Origin: Candidatus Fimimorpha faecalis
Lineage (GTDB): Bacteria > Bacillota > Clostridia > Lachnospirales > Lachnospiraceae
Assembly (NCBI GenBank): GCA_018712075.1
Contig: DVHN01000051.1
Coordinates: forward strand, 1 to 47,449
Length of the DNA: 47,449 bases
Direction of reading: 5' to 3'
In this document: in pieces, positions 39,334 through 47,449 of the stretch
Numbering within the stretch: the stretch's first letter is position 1
Layout of the letters: each line of letters starts with the position of its first letter
Made by a program: the position numbers and the translations under genes
The notes under the pieces: model-generated
Databases searched by the model: none
What the model was told of the DNA's origin: nothing
The model's input: only the letters and a program-made list of their open reading frames with translations

Positions 39334-40431
39334 TTATTCTTCCAATCCTAATCCTCTTCTTACATGAACAATAAAATCCTGTACATTTGTTACAAATGTC
39401 TTTACGGATAGACTTCCTCGATCTCTTAACTTATTTACTGCAAACTCAGAAATATCTACAGAGTAAAAATACAGTGGACGTACCTTTCCATTTACAACAC
39501 GGAACGATGGAGTCATATTTCCAGTTGCAATCGTATGTAATGCAGAAGCCATACAGATGACTGTCGTTGCTTTCCGAACTAAATTTCTCATTGCATTCTG
39601 TCCTTCATAAACATTGCCAAACACTTCTGGCAACGGTCCATCATCTCGAATGGAACCAACCAATACAAATGGAACTTCGTTTTTTACACACTCACACATA
39701 ATACCATTCTGTGCAAATCCCTGTTCTACAAATGCTTGAATCGAACCGCAGCTGCGAACTTTATTAATTGTATCAATATGATTATAATGTCCATTTGGCA
39801 CACTCGTTTGTGTATATACATCCTGTCCAAGAGCCGTTCTCAAATAGGCAGCTTCCAAATCATGAGTTGCAAGTGCATTTCCTGCCATAAGTCCTTGTAC
39901 ATATCCAGCCTTAATCAAAGAAGCAAATGCATTTCTGGAATCCGAATCAAATGCACATGCCGGCCCCATAACCCATAAAATGTTTCCTCCGTTTTCTTTT
40001 TCATATCTCAGCAACTCATATAATTCATCATAATCTTTGGAATAGGCAGTTTCACGAGAACGCTGTGTACGGAATGAAAAAACTTCCTTTTCCTGATTGG
40101 AACCAGTGCTGAACCCTTCCGTATAAACATAAATTCCTTCACTTGCATCTTCCGTACGTCCTACCGCTACTAAATCTCCTTTTTTCAAGTTTCGGAATTC
40201 TACAATATTTATTTTTTCACCGTCATAAACAGCCACACAATCCATACGACTTTCTTTCGCCATGATCCACTGACCATTTACTTTAAAATACTCTGGAAAA
40301 ATTGTTGTAGCATGATAATTATCTGGTGCTACAAAATCTTTTTCCACAGCTACTAGCTTAACATCTGGCGCTTTTGCCAAAAATTCCTGACTCAAATCAG
40401 GTTCCCTATACTCTGGTAATTGAAAACTCAT
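39334..40431 (-). CDS. LOR/SDH-type ornithine cyclodeaminase (TIGR00300-like)
   Basis: A 365-residue protein of the LOR/SDH conserved-region family. Characteristic stretches are YVQGLMAGNALATHDLEAAYLRTALGQD, GHYNHIDTINKVRSCGSIQAFVEQG, GIMCECVKNEVPFVLVGSIRDDGPLPEV and SALHTIATGNMTPSF. Archaeal and cyanobacterial members (including the C-terminal part of AgrE/ArgZ) convert L-ornithine to L-proline and ammonia using bound NAD, and are unrelated to mu-crystallin-type cyclodeaminases. GGAG before ATG 40431 sets the start; the frame to 40473 is longer. It follows the RocB-like peptidase gene, consistent with arginine/ornithine-releasing catabolism ending in proline. The function is inferred from family and context. 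Confidence 0.82.
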   Translation of the reverse strand: MSFQLPEYREPDLSQEFLAKAPDVKLVAVEKDFVAPDNYHATTIFPEYFKVNGQWIMAKESRMDCVAVYDGEKINIVEFRNLKKGDLVAVGRTEDASEGIYVYTEGFSTGSNQEKEVFSFRTQRSRETAYSKDYDELYELLRYEKENGGNILWVMGPACAFDSDSRNAFASLIKAGYVQGLMAGNALATHDLEAAYLRTALGQDVYTQTSVPNGHYNHIDTINKVRSCGSIQAFVEQGFAQNGIMCECVKNEVPFVLVGSIRDDGPLPEVFGNVYEGQNAMRNLVRKATTVICMASALHTIATGNMTPSFRVVNGKVRPLYFYSVDISEFAVNKLRDRGSLSVKTFVTNVQDFIVHVRRGLGLEE

Positions 40432-40491
40432 ATCAATTTCTCCTTTATTTTTATTTTCAGCCGTATTCTCCATCTTCCTCTTTTGAACAAA

Positions 40492-42120
40492 TCATGTTTC
40501 TTCGCATACGATATGCTCAATCAAATATCGCATCATGGCTGGAAGCGTTACTTGGATATCTGGTTTATAAACTCTCTCCGTCCATTGATGAATATCTTTG
40601 GAGCGAGGACCCATCCAGAATGACGGCATACTAAGCGCTTCAATTTCTTCAAATGGAATATCATAAACGTTAGCAGGCAATGTCAGATTGTCCATTAAAG
40701 CTCGTTGTCCTACAGAATCCCGACACATCATATAACTAATATCTCCCATACCAGCAAAATATGGACACACCTTACCTTCTAATCCCTGTTCTTTGGCAGC
40801 TTCTTTATAAAGTGTTTCCAGTCTGGAAATGCCTCCTTCCAAACGACAGCTCGTTACCGCTGGGTAATAAGGCGGAGCAATTCCTATTACTAAAAACGGA
40901 TCTTTTATTTCAGAACGTTTTGCCAGATCTTGCATATATTCCACACTTGCCTGCATAAGTGTTAGCTCTCCATTTAATATTTTCGTATTTAAAACTTCAT
41001 TTTTTTCTGTCTGTATTTGATCAAAATTCGCTTCCTTTTCCTTGACCAATGCAATCAATTGCTCCAGCCTCATTACATTTGGATGAAAGTTTTTCAACTG
41101 TTCTTTCTTTACTACCCCTATTTTTTCTGATTGTTCAAATGCTTTTTTATATTTTTCTGCCACATGTTCCATTGCAATCATGCAGGAAGCTTCTACTTTA
41201 TCCATCAATTCTAATGGAGAAATACTTTCCATAAACAATACATTAATTCCTGCCATTGCATACTCCACCAAAGATACATCATAGGCAGGTTTTAAATCCT
41301 TTTGCATCAGCACGGTTGGTGGATGTACGGAAATACCATAATCGGATGATATAAAATCAGTATTCAATTCAATTTCTCGAACTACTTCTGAGATCATATA
41401 CGAGGCATTCAAGCCTTCCAATGCCTGTGCACTATGCGATAAAAATCCTTTTGCCAAAATCATAGGAAGTACTTTTCCAGCTCCACCTGCATACATTGCA
41501 ACCTGCTTGCTTTTTTCTGGATCATTGATTTGTGGTTCTCCAATTAAACAAAACTTAAAATCCATCTGATACTGTTCTTGGAGTCGTTTTACAAGTGGCA
41601 TTGCCCGTCTCATCCCTGCGGAAATATTTTCTTCATCATGAACTGCTACAAATAGAATACTTGCATCCAAATCTTTCGCAGATAAAAGAATTTCCATTGC
41701 AACCGCCAAGCCACCTTTCATATCTGCACATCCACGTCCAAACATCCAATCTTCATTATTTAAATCCGTAATAATTTCTTCCCTTACCTTGCCAGACAAA
41801 TCCATTGCCTTCATTTGCTCTCTCAATTCATCTGGCTTGGTAGCAAATTCTTTTAGGGTGCCATAGCTTTCAATCTCTACTGCATCATAATGTCCCGACA
41901 AGAAAACCGTTTGTTTTGTTTTTCCTGGCTTAAATGCCCATACTAATGGTCTTCCTAAGAAATCTCCGAATACTTCTTTGCCACAATATTGTGGATTTTC
42001 CTTAAAAAATTCATCCTGAGAAATGATTTCATAAATTTTATTTCCTAATGCTACTTCATAAGAACTTCCAGTGTCACTTCTGACTGCTACTAGCTCATAC
42101 AATAGCTCCAATGCCTTCAC
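40492..42120 (-). CDS. M20 metallopeptidase, RocB-like (arginine utilisation protein)
   Basis: A 542-residue M20-family protein with the length and pattern of Bacillus RocB. Motifs: LSGHYDAVEIE (first metal His and Asp), FGRGCADMKGGLAVAMEI (bridging Asp), HDEENISAGMRRA (Glu pair) and a C-terminal GMGDISYM segment. RocB is associated with arginine breakdown in Bacillus, its exact reaction being unclear; a peptidase or deacylase on arginine- or ornithine-containing substrates is likely. The start is GTG 42120 with AGAGG. It lies 28 bases after a YfcC carrier gene and immediately before ornithine cyclodeaminase. Confidence 0.87.
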   Translation of the reverse strand: MKALELLYELVAVRSDTGSSYEVALGNKIYEIISQDEFFKENPQYCGKEVFGDFLGRPLVWAFKPGKTKQTVFLSGHYDAVEIESYGTLKEFATKPDELREQMKAMDLSGKVREEIITDLNNEDWMFGRGCADMKGGLAVAMEILLSAKDLDASILFVAVHDEENISAGMRRAMPLVKRLQEQYQMDFKFCLIGEPQINDPEKSKQVAMYAGGAGKVLPMILAKGFLSHSAQALEGLNASYMISEVVREIELNTDFISSDYGISVHPPTVLMQKDLKPAYDVSLVEYAMAGINVLFMESISPLELMDKVEASCMIAMEHVAEKYKKAFEQSEKIGVVKKEQLKNFHPNVMRLEQLIALVKEKEANFDQIQTEKNEVLNTKILNGELTLMQASVEYMQDLAKRSEIKDPFLVIGIAPPYYPAVTSCRLEGGISRLETLYKEAAKEQGLEGKVCPYFAGMGDISYMMCRDSVGQRALMDNLTLPANVYDIPFEEIEALSMPSFWMGPRSKDIHQWTERVYKPDIQVTLPAMMRYLIEHIVCEET

Positions 42121-42148
42121 TTCATTTCACCTCTACTTCTTTCATTTG

Positions 42149-43543
42149 TTAAAATGGTCCATATCCAATTGCATTTGCTATAATAACAAGGATAAAAGCT
42201 GCCACCATCATACCGCCATAGATTTTCCAACAGAATCGCATCCATGCGCCATATCCCAACTCACATAACGACAGCGGAACCATCGAACTGCCTGGCCAAA
42301 AACTGTTTGTAATACCATCCCCATATTGATAAGTTAATACTAATACTTGTTGATTAATATTCAAAATCTTTCCAAGCGGCTGAAGAATTGGCATAATAAT
42401 AACTGCCTTTCCACTTCCTGACACGACAAGAAAATTAAATAAGGTTACAAATACATAAATAATCAAAAGTGTGAGAATTGCATTTTTTCCATAAAGCAAT
42501 CCAGCCATTTTATAAACAATCGTATCTAAAATCTGAGCTTGATTCATCAAAGTTACTACGGAATTCGCCAGACCGATTGCAAATGCTGCCCCAAACACTC
42601 GGGTAGCCCCTTGCGTAAATACCGTACATACTTCATTTGGATTCATTCGGAAAATAATCCCTAATACTATTCCAAACATAATGTACAATGCCGCAATCTG
42701 AGGAAACGACCACTGGTAACAGACCGCTCCAATTCCCTGAATAATAATAACCGCAACAAAACCAATTAATCCTAATATTCTGGATGGAGTCATTGCCAGT
42801 AGTTTTTCATTTTCCACCTTTTTATGCTGCACCATATATTCATCTTTTACAATACTTAACTCTGGATTTTTCTTAATCTTCTTACAATAGAAAAATAATC
42901 CTAAGAGACCAATTACATAAAATACAACAAGTCCTACTGCTCTCATACCCATACCGGAAAACATAGGCAAACCTACCAACTGCTGCGCCACTCCCGTTGT
43001 AAACATATTCATCATACCACAGGTAAATCCTACCGTACTTCCTACAATTGCAAGACCAGCTCCAACCACTCTGTCATAACCTAACGCAAATCCAATCGTG
43101 ACTGCCAGTGGATAAAATGGATACGCTGCTTCTCCATAACCAAGCACTCCAAAAATTACGAATATAGTATAGAAAATAACAACAACAGAAAATTCTCTAT
43201 TTTTCGTATAGGATAAAATTTTCTGGATTCCTGCCCCAAATGCTCCACTTACTTCCAAAATATAAATTACCCCAGAACAGATAAACAATGTGCCCATAAT
43301 ACTTGCGCCACTGACAAATCCATTGTAAACTGCTTCAAAATAATTCATAACTGTAATTGGATTTTCTCGCTCTACATAAGCAAAATTATCTGGATTAATG
43401 ATTTGCCTTCCCGTCGCCTCATCCAATACTCTTTCATACTCTCCACTTGGAATGACCCATGAAATTACAACTACTAATAACATCATAAGCAGTAAAATAA
43501 TATACACATGAGGCATTTGAAATCCTTTTTTTGTTTTTTTCAT
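42149..43543 (-). CDS. Second YfcC-family membrane carrier
   Basis: A 464-residue paralogue of the carrier at 36377-37900, sharing the opening KKGFQMPHVYIILL, GVLGYGEAAYPFYPLAVTIGFALGY and LFNFLVVSGSGKAVIIMPILQPLG. It has about 11-12 helices. It differs enough in the helices to suggest another cargo. It sits between two M20-type hydrolase genes, which fits peptide or acyl-amino-acid uptake. The ribosome binding site is weak (GGGAG about 14 bases before the ATG). Confidence 0.88.
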   Translation of the reverse strand: MKKTKKGFQMPHVYIILLLMMLLVVVISWVIPSGEYERVLDEATGRQIINPDNFAYVERENPITVMNYFEAVYNGFVSGASIMGTLFICSGVIYILEVSGAFGAGIQKILSYTKNREFSVVVIFYTIFVIFGVLGYGEAAYPFYPLAVTIGFALGYDRVVGAGLAIVGSTVGFTCGMMNMFTTGVAQQLVGLPMFSGMGMRAVGLVVFYVIGLLGLFFYCKKIKKNPELSIVKDEYMVQHKKVENEKLLAMTPSRILGLIGFVAVIIIQGIGAVCYQWSFPQIAALYIMFGIVLGIIFRMNPNEVCTVFTQGATRVFGAAFAIGLANSVVTLMNQAQILDTIVYKMAGLLYGKNAILTLLIIYVFVTLFNFLVVSGSGKAVIIMPILQPLGKILNINQQVLVLTYQYGDGITNSFWPGSSMVPLSLCELGYGAWMRFCWKIYGGMMVAAFILVIIANAIGYGPF

Positions 43544-43570
43544 CTTTCTTGTTTAACTCCCTTAATCTTT

Positions 43571-44800
43571 TTATTCCTTGCAATGGTGTTTTTTTAACCA
43601 TTCCACCGCACAATTGGCATAGAGTGCAGCCCCTTTTGTAAACGCTTCTTCACGAAGCATCATCTTAGCATTATGCAGCGGCGGTGCTCCCACTTCTCCA
43701 TCTCCCAAACAAAGATACATACCTGGAACTTGTTCGGTTACATAGCCAAAGTCTTCTGTCCCCTGCATTGGAGGCTGAATACGAACGTTTTGTTTTCCAA
43801 CAACTTCTTCCACAAACGGAAGTAATTGTTCACAAAATGCTTCATCACTATAAGTACTCGGTGTTTCAAAACGAGTTAACTCATACTCACCTCTCCATGC
43901 TTTCACATAGTAATCAACTAACTCAGGAATTCTTTGCTTTAAATGATTCCTTGCTTCTCGGTTTAATGTACGCACTCCGATATGTACTTCTGCTTTTTCT
44001 GGTATAATATTTACTGCGGTTCCACCTTTTGCCACACCACAAGTCAACGCTACCATAGCTTGCGGATCGGTTTCTCTCGTCACAAGCAAATTGACTGCCT
44101 GATACACTTGATTCATAATCATTAATGGATCAATACATAACTGGGGCTGAGAACTATGTCCCCCTTGCCCTTTTATCTTTACAATATAAGTATCCAAAGA
44201 AGCGGAATTGATTCCCTTGCTATAAGTCACTTCTCCAACCGGTTTATTAGAGTGAATATGAATCCCAAGTGCTGCATCCACATCTGGGTTTTTTAACACT
44301 CCACTTTGAACCATCAGACGAGCTCCCGCTCCTGTTTCTTCTCCTGGCTGAAACATTAACTTAACCGTGCCGCATAACTCAGATTCCATTGACTTTAAAA
44401 TTGCCGCTGCTCCTAGCAGCATTGCAGCATGACTATCATGCCCACACATATGCCCGCACCCGTTTTTGGAAGCAAACGGCAGATCGTTTTCTTCTTGAAT
44501 CGGCAGTGCATCCATATCCGCCCGAAGCAAAATACATGGTTTCCCAGTTCCAATCACAGCAGTAATGCCCGTTACTTTTTTCATTTCCGGAAACCCTGCC
44601 TCCATAAAATCTTTTGTTAATTTTTCAGGCATATCACAGCCGCAATCCTGCCACATAATTCCCATTTCATCGAGACGTTTTTTTATATACGCAGATGTCT
44701 GCGGCAAATCCATTCCCAATTCAGGAATTTGATGCAAATATCTGCGATCTTTAATCATTTGCTCTTTTAACGCCTCCGCTTTTTTTCGTATTTCCTTCAT
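43571..44800 (-). CDS. M20D-type amidohydrolase / amino-acid deacylase
   Basis: A 409-residue zinc/manganese hydrolase of the peptidase M20D group (hippurate hydrolase, IAA-amino-acid hydrolase, N-acyl-amino-acid deacylases). Signatures: LLRADMDALPIQEEN, GCGHMCGHDSHAAM (metal Cys/His cluster), MFQPGEETGAGA, the dimerisation strand GGHSSQPQLCIDPL and PMQGTEDFGYV. The M20D Cys in GHMCGHD is typical of metal binding in this group. It releases an amino acid from an N-acyl or peptide amide; the exact substrate cannot be read. It starts 15 bases after the YtcJ-like gene with AGGAGG. Confidence 0.9.
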   Translation of the reverse strand: MKEIRKKAEALKEQMIKDRRYLHQIPELGMDLPQTSAYIKKRLDEMGIMWQDCGCDMPEKLTKDFMEAGFPEMKKVTGITAVIGTGKPCILLRADMDALPIQEENDLPFASKNGCGHMCGHDSHAAMLLGAAAILKSMESELCGTVKLMFQPGEETGAGARLMVQSGVLKNPDVDAALGIHIHSNKPVGEVTYSKGINSASLDTYIVKIKGQGGHSSQPQLCIDPLMIMNQVYQAVNLLVTRETDPQAMVALTCGVAKGGTAVNIIPEKAEVHIGVRTLNREARNHLKQRIPELVDYYVKAWRGEYELTRFETPSTYSDEAFCEQLLPFVEEVVGKQNVRIQPPMQGTEDFGYVTEQVPGMYLCLGDGEVGAPPLHNAKMMLREEAFTKGAALYANCAVEWLKKHHCKE

Positions 44801-44815
44801 CCCATCCTCCTAATA

Positions 44816-46534
44816 TCACCGTTTTTTCTTCACAACATGTACGCTGCCGTTTTTGTATACGCAAGTACCATTGACCCAAGTTTCTAACACTGGAATGTCT
44901 GAAATCGCATTACTTTCTACTTCGAAAGGATTCTCTCCTAAAATAACAAAATCTGCCAGCATTCCCTCTCTTATATCTCCTTTTTGCTTCTCTTCAAACG
45001 AAGCATAGGCGCCGCCAACCGTATAAGAATCCAACGCTTCTTTTACCGTCAGAGCTTGATCTGGCAAATAAGGTCCCCAAACCCCATCCAGAGATTTTCT
45101 CGTTACTGCACACTGTATTCCCTTCATAACATCTGGCAATTCCACTGGGCAGTCGGAACCATTTGATAGCGAAATCCCCATATCCAAAAACCGTTTAAAA
45201 TTATAACTAGATTTTGCAATTGTTTTACCTACCCTCTGCTCTACAATGCGTATATCATAATCCAAAAAAATGGACTGGATATAGGCATGAAGTCCAAGCT
45301 GCTGGAATCGCCTATAATGTTCTGGTCTCATGATCTGACAATGTACCACTCCACAGCGATGATCGAGGCTACCTCTTCTACAGCCTTCTTTTTCATTGTT
45401 AGACTGCAATTCTTTTAACAACACTGCTTCATATGCATCTAAAACCATTTCCATCATGCCGTCTCCAATTGCATGAATGCATACTGGCATCTTATTATTG
45501 CGAGCCAATCGAATCATTGCCGCAAGTTCTTCTGTCTCATACATTTTAATGCCTTTTGTCGTCTCATCATCATTATAACGTTTCAACATATATGCGGTTC
45601 TAGCTCCGAGCGATCCATCTCCCACAATTTTCAAAGACCCCGGCTTAAACCAGCTGCAATCCGCTTTTTCATTTTTCTCGTTTAATGTTGGATTCCCCTT
45701 CTCTTGATATGGTATCCAACACTGTTCGATAAATTCTGGAATCCTTTCTAACTTATTCAAACAGCATTGCTCACTTACTCTTACGGTCAGCTGATTTTCT
45801 TTTACTAATTCTTCATACGCTTTCACCACCGTCTGCCAACTTGTAGATGGAAAAGTAGCCAAATCATCCGTCTGTACCGAAGTGACTCCATAACTACTAA
45901 CCGTTTGAGAAGCTTGTTTGAGCATACCTTTTACTTCTTCTACAGAAAGTGGAGGCATTTTATTATAAACAAGACTCATTGCATTATCTCGAAAAATACC
46001 AAGTGGCCGTCCTTCAGAATCCACATCTACAAATCCACCTTCCATCTGTGGTTGAGTCTCTATTCCCAATTGCTCCAATGCTTTTGTATTCACCACACAA
46101 ACATGACCACAGGCACGAACTGCTACGACTGGCTTTGTATTATCTACTTTGTCCAGATCATATCGATTTAACATTCTATGTTCATCTTGAAAATAGTCTT
46201 GATTAAACCCTCTTCCCCATAGCCATTGCTTCTCATCTGGCTGCTGCTCTTTCCATAATCGAAATGTTTCAATTAACTGAGAAATACTCTTGGTACACTT
46301 CGACAAGTCAGCGCAGCACAGCGTATAGCCAAAATTTAAAAGGTGCATATGAGAATCGTTAAAACCTGCACAGACAAATCGACCTTGCAAATCAATTACG
46401 TTTCCCTTGTACGCCATTGCACCTTTCTCATCACCGACATATATAAAACGTCCACCATCTGTAACAAATGCTTGTTGGATGCCGTTTTGGGTATAAACGA
46501 TACCTGACTTATAAATATTCACTTTCTCTTTCAA
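44816..46534 (-). CDS. YtcJ-like metal-dependent amidohydrolase
   Basis: A 572-residue member of the amidohydrolase superfamily (Amidohydro_3, YtcJ group). Visible motifs: GFNDSHMHLLNFG (metal HxH), WGRGFNQDYF, VVAVRACGHVCVVNT, VTSVQTDD, VCIHAIGDGMMEMVLDAYE and a late Asp in LSNGSDCPVELPD. Substrates of this group are mostly unknown amides or cyclic compounds. TTG 46534 is the start, with a perfect AGGAGG. It is the first gene of a transcript that continues through the M20D hydrolase, YfcC carrier, RocB-like protein and ornithine cyclodeaminase. Confidence 0.87.
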   Translation of the reverse strand: MKEKVNIYKSGIVYTQNGIQQAFVTDGGRFIYVGDEKGAMAYKGNVIDLQGRFVCAGFNDSHMHLLNFGYTLCCADLSKCTKSISQLIETFRLWKEQQPDEKQWLWGRGFNQDYFQDEHRMLNRYDLDKVDNTKPVVAVRACGHVCVVNTKALEQLGIETQPQMEGGFVDVDSEGRPLGIFRDNAMSLVYNKMPPLSVEEVKGMLKQASQTVSSYGVTSVQTDDLATFPSTSWQTVVKAYEELVKENQLTVRVSEQCCLNKLERIPEFIEQCWIPYQEKGNPTLNEKNEKADCSWFKPGSLKIVGDGSLGARTAYMLKRYNDDETTKGIKMYETEELAAMIRLARNNKMPVCIHAIGDGMMEMVLDAYEAVLLKELQSNNEKEGCRRGSLDHRCGVVHCQIMRPEHYRRFQQLGLHAYIQSIFLDYDIRIVEQRVGKTIAKSSYNFKRFLDMGISLSNGSDCPVELPDVMKGIQCAVTRKSLDGVWGPYLPDQALTVKEALDSYTVGGAYASFEEKQKGDIREGMLADFVILGENPFEVESNAISDIPVLETWVNGTCVYKNGSVHVVKKKR

Positions 46535-46547
46535 CCTTACCTCCTAA

Positions 46548-46613
46548 TGCCGCATTCACTGCAAAAATGCGTCATAAACTCAGAAAGGGGAGAAAGCTGT
46601 CTTTCACCCCTTT
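46548..46613 (-). promoter_or_regulatory. Structured leader of the amidohydrolase operon
   Basis: Two stem-loops lie between promoter and ribosome binding site. The first is AAAGGGGAGAAAG with CTTTCACCCCTTT (46584-46613, one mismatch), which can also end the GntR transcript. The second is TGCCGCATT with AATGCGTCA (46548-46556/46566-46574, one mismatch). The second could instead be a protein-binding site. Confidence 0.5.
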
Positions 46614-46629
46614 GCTTTGATAATTAATA

Positions 46630-46658
46630 TTTATACCATAAATTTTTCCAAATGACAA
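46630..46658 (-). promoter_or_regulatory. Promoter of the amidohydrolase operon
   Basis: TTGTCA (46653-46658), 17-bp spacer, TATAAA (46630-46635), just after the GntR stop codon. The leader would be about 90 bases. Confidence 0.65.
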
Positions 46659-46675
46659 GCAAATATGTTTATTTG

Positions 46676-47383
46676 CTACAATTTCCTTTCTTGAACTTGT
46701 TTTTCTTTTGCCAAATTGATTAAGCGCCGATTATAGACTAAGTGTAAGTACATCGCATCATAAGCCCAGTTCGGGTTATGATCTGCAATTGCATTGGTGA
46801 TTTCTCGATGTGTCTCAATCGTCTCCTGACGAAGTACATTTCCAGTCAAGTGAATAAAAAGAGGAATGGAAGAATTGATAATTGGAAGCAGACGAGGAAC
46901 AACGATATTTTTACTGCTCATACCAATTGCAGTATGAAATTCAATATCCTTCTCTGCATGTTCTTTTCCTTCCATTAAAAGCTGTTCTACTTCATCACAC
47001 AATGTCCGAATTCGTTTAATATCCTCTTTATCTGCATTGGAAGCTGCTCTCGCTGCAATTGGTGGTTCCAAAAGAAATCGAATTTCCAATAAATCTGCCC
47101 CAAGTTTTTGCTTATCTCCAACAAAAGTAAATCCCAACGGGTCTTCTACAATTCCTGGAGAAGAAGAAATATAAGTTCCTGAGCCCTGACGAATTGTTAC
47201 AATATTACGGGAAGCAAGAAGCTTCATAGCTTCTCGTATAGAACTGCGACCAGCTCCCATCTTCTCAGAAAGAATCGACTCATTCGGCAGACGGTCTCCA
47301 GGTTCTAAATTTTCTTTTAAAATAAAGGAGATAATATCATCGGACAATTTTTCTGGCAAACTTTTATCATCTAAATTCATCAT
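46676..47383 (-). CDS. GntR-family regulator, FadR subfamily
   Basis: A 235-residue regulator: N-terminal winged helix (about 8-75) with LEPGDRLPNESILSEKMGAGRSSIREAMKLLASRNIVTIRQGSGTYI, and an all-helical FCD ligand domain (about 95-225) with DIEFHTAIG and the metal/ligand His in THREITNAI. FadR-subfamily proteins repress amino acid, sugar acid or organic acid genes. It precedes the amidohydrolase operon on the same strand, which it probably controls. ATG 47383 follows GGGGAAAA. A candidate operator (47408-47425) lies in its own upstream region. Confidence 0.9.
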   Translation of the reverse strand: MMNLDDKSLPEKLSDDIISFILKENLEPGDRLPNESILSEKMGAGRSSIREAMKLLASRNIVTIRQGSGTYISSSPGIVEDPLGFTFVGDKQKLGADLLEIRFLLEPPIAARAASNADKEDIKRIRTLCDEVEQLLMEGKEHAEKDIEFHTAIGMSSKNIVVPRLLPIINSSIPLFIHLTGNVLRQETIETHREITNAIADHNPNWAYDAMYLHLVYNRRLINLAKEKQVQERKL

Positions 47384-47407
47384 ATAATTTTCCCCTATTC
47401 TAATATT

Positions 47408-47425
47408 GGTAGTGTCAAAACTACC
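47408..47425. promoter_or_regulatory. Candidate GntR operator
   Basis: GGTAGT-N6-ACTACC is a perfect inverted repeat with its centre about 33 bases before the GntR start, the size expected for a FadR-type dimer. A TTGACA sequence overlaps it on the minus strand. Autorepression is inferred; no copy was seen before 46534. Confidence 0.5.
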
Positions 47426-47449
47426 TTCATTTTTTATTGTAAAAGTTAC

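Overview
The window reads as chromosomal DNA of a low-GC Gram-positive anaerobe, most likely a Lachnospiraceae-type member of the Bacillota. The clues are AT-rich sequence, strong AGGAGG ribosome binding sites, frequent GTG/TTG starts, a glycosidase with ChW (clostridial hydrophobic W) repeats, GH94 phosphorylases, AraC-type sugar regulators, a DUF6110 protein beside a P-type ATPase, and YfcC-type carriers. No rRNA, tRNA, IS element, phage gene or CRISPR array was seen, so the species assignment is inference.

Layout. (1) 1-2986 (+): the 3' end of a Ser/Thr-rich surface protein and a GHKL sensor kinase with a 7TMR-DISM-like input region. (2) 3186-7236: a divergent AraC regulator and the uxuA-uxuB pair of hexuronate catabolism. 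(3) 7372-23111 (-): a beta-glucan locus. A secreted GH16 laminarinase/lichenase with three CBM4_9-like modules and six ChW repeats (19785-23111) is followed by two cytoplasmic GH94 phosphorylases. An AraC regulator and a solute-binding protein/two-permease ABC importer plus a domain-permuted GH3 beta-glucosidase follow. The importer and GH16 promoters share a nearly identical 19-bp box at exactly the same distance (38 bp) from their -10 elements, which makes this one regulon: cut outside, import oligosaccharides, split them inside by phosphorolysis and hydrolysis. (4) 23518-25332 (-): an ECF sigma factor and a DUF4179 anti-sigma-like membrane protein, with an ECF-type promoter ahead of the sigma gene. 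(5) 25691-27314: a DUF5662 protein and a membrane protein.

(6) 27515-31351 (-): a four-gene redox operon, Crp/Fnr regulator, thioredoxin, CoA-disulfide-reductase/rhodanese fusion and a YiaK-like 2,3-diketogulonate reductase. (7) 31529-32677 (-): a small secreted metzincin protease and a membrane-tethered protein. (8) 32952-36124 (-): a metal operon, feoA, a Fur-like protein lacking its dimerisation domain, a 26-residue peptide gene, DUF6110, and a P1B-type ATPase with SCA replacing CPC. A perfect 28-bp DtxR-type palindrome sits on its -10 element. (9) 36377-47383 (-): peptide/amino-acid catabolism in two transcripts. One is isoaspartyl dipeptidase plus YfcC carrier. The other is a YtcJ-like amidohydrolase, M20D amidohydrolase, second YfcC carrier, RocB-like M20 peptidase and LOR/SDH-type ornithine cyclodeaminase. 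A FadR-type GntR regulator lies upstream. Together these suggest uptake and breakdown of (iso)aspartyl or arginine/ornithine-containing peptides ending in proline.

The strongest candidates for new biology are the shared AraC-box promoter architecture of the beta-glucan regulon, the feoA/short-Fur/micropeptide/P-ATPase operon under a DtxR-like operator, and the IadA-YfcC-RocB-ornithine cyclodeaminase cluster.
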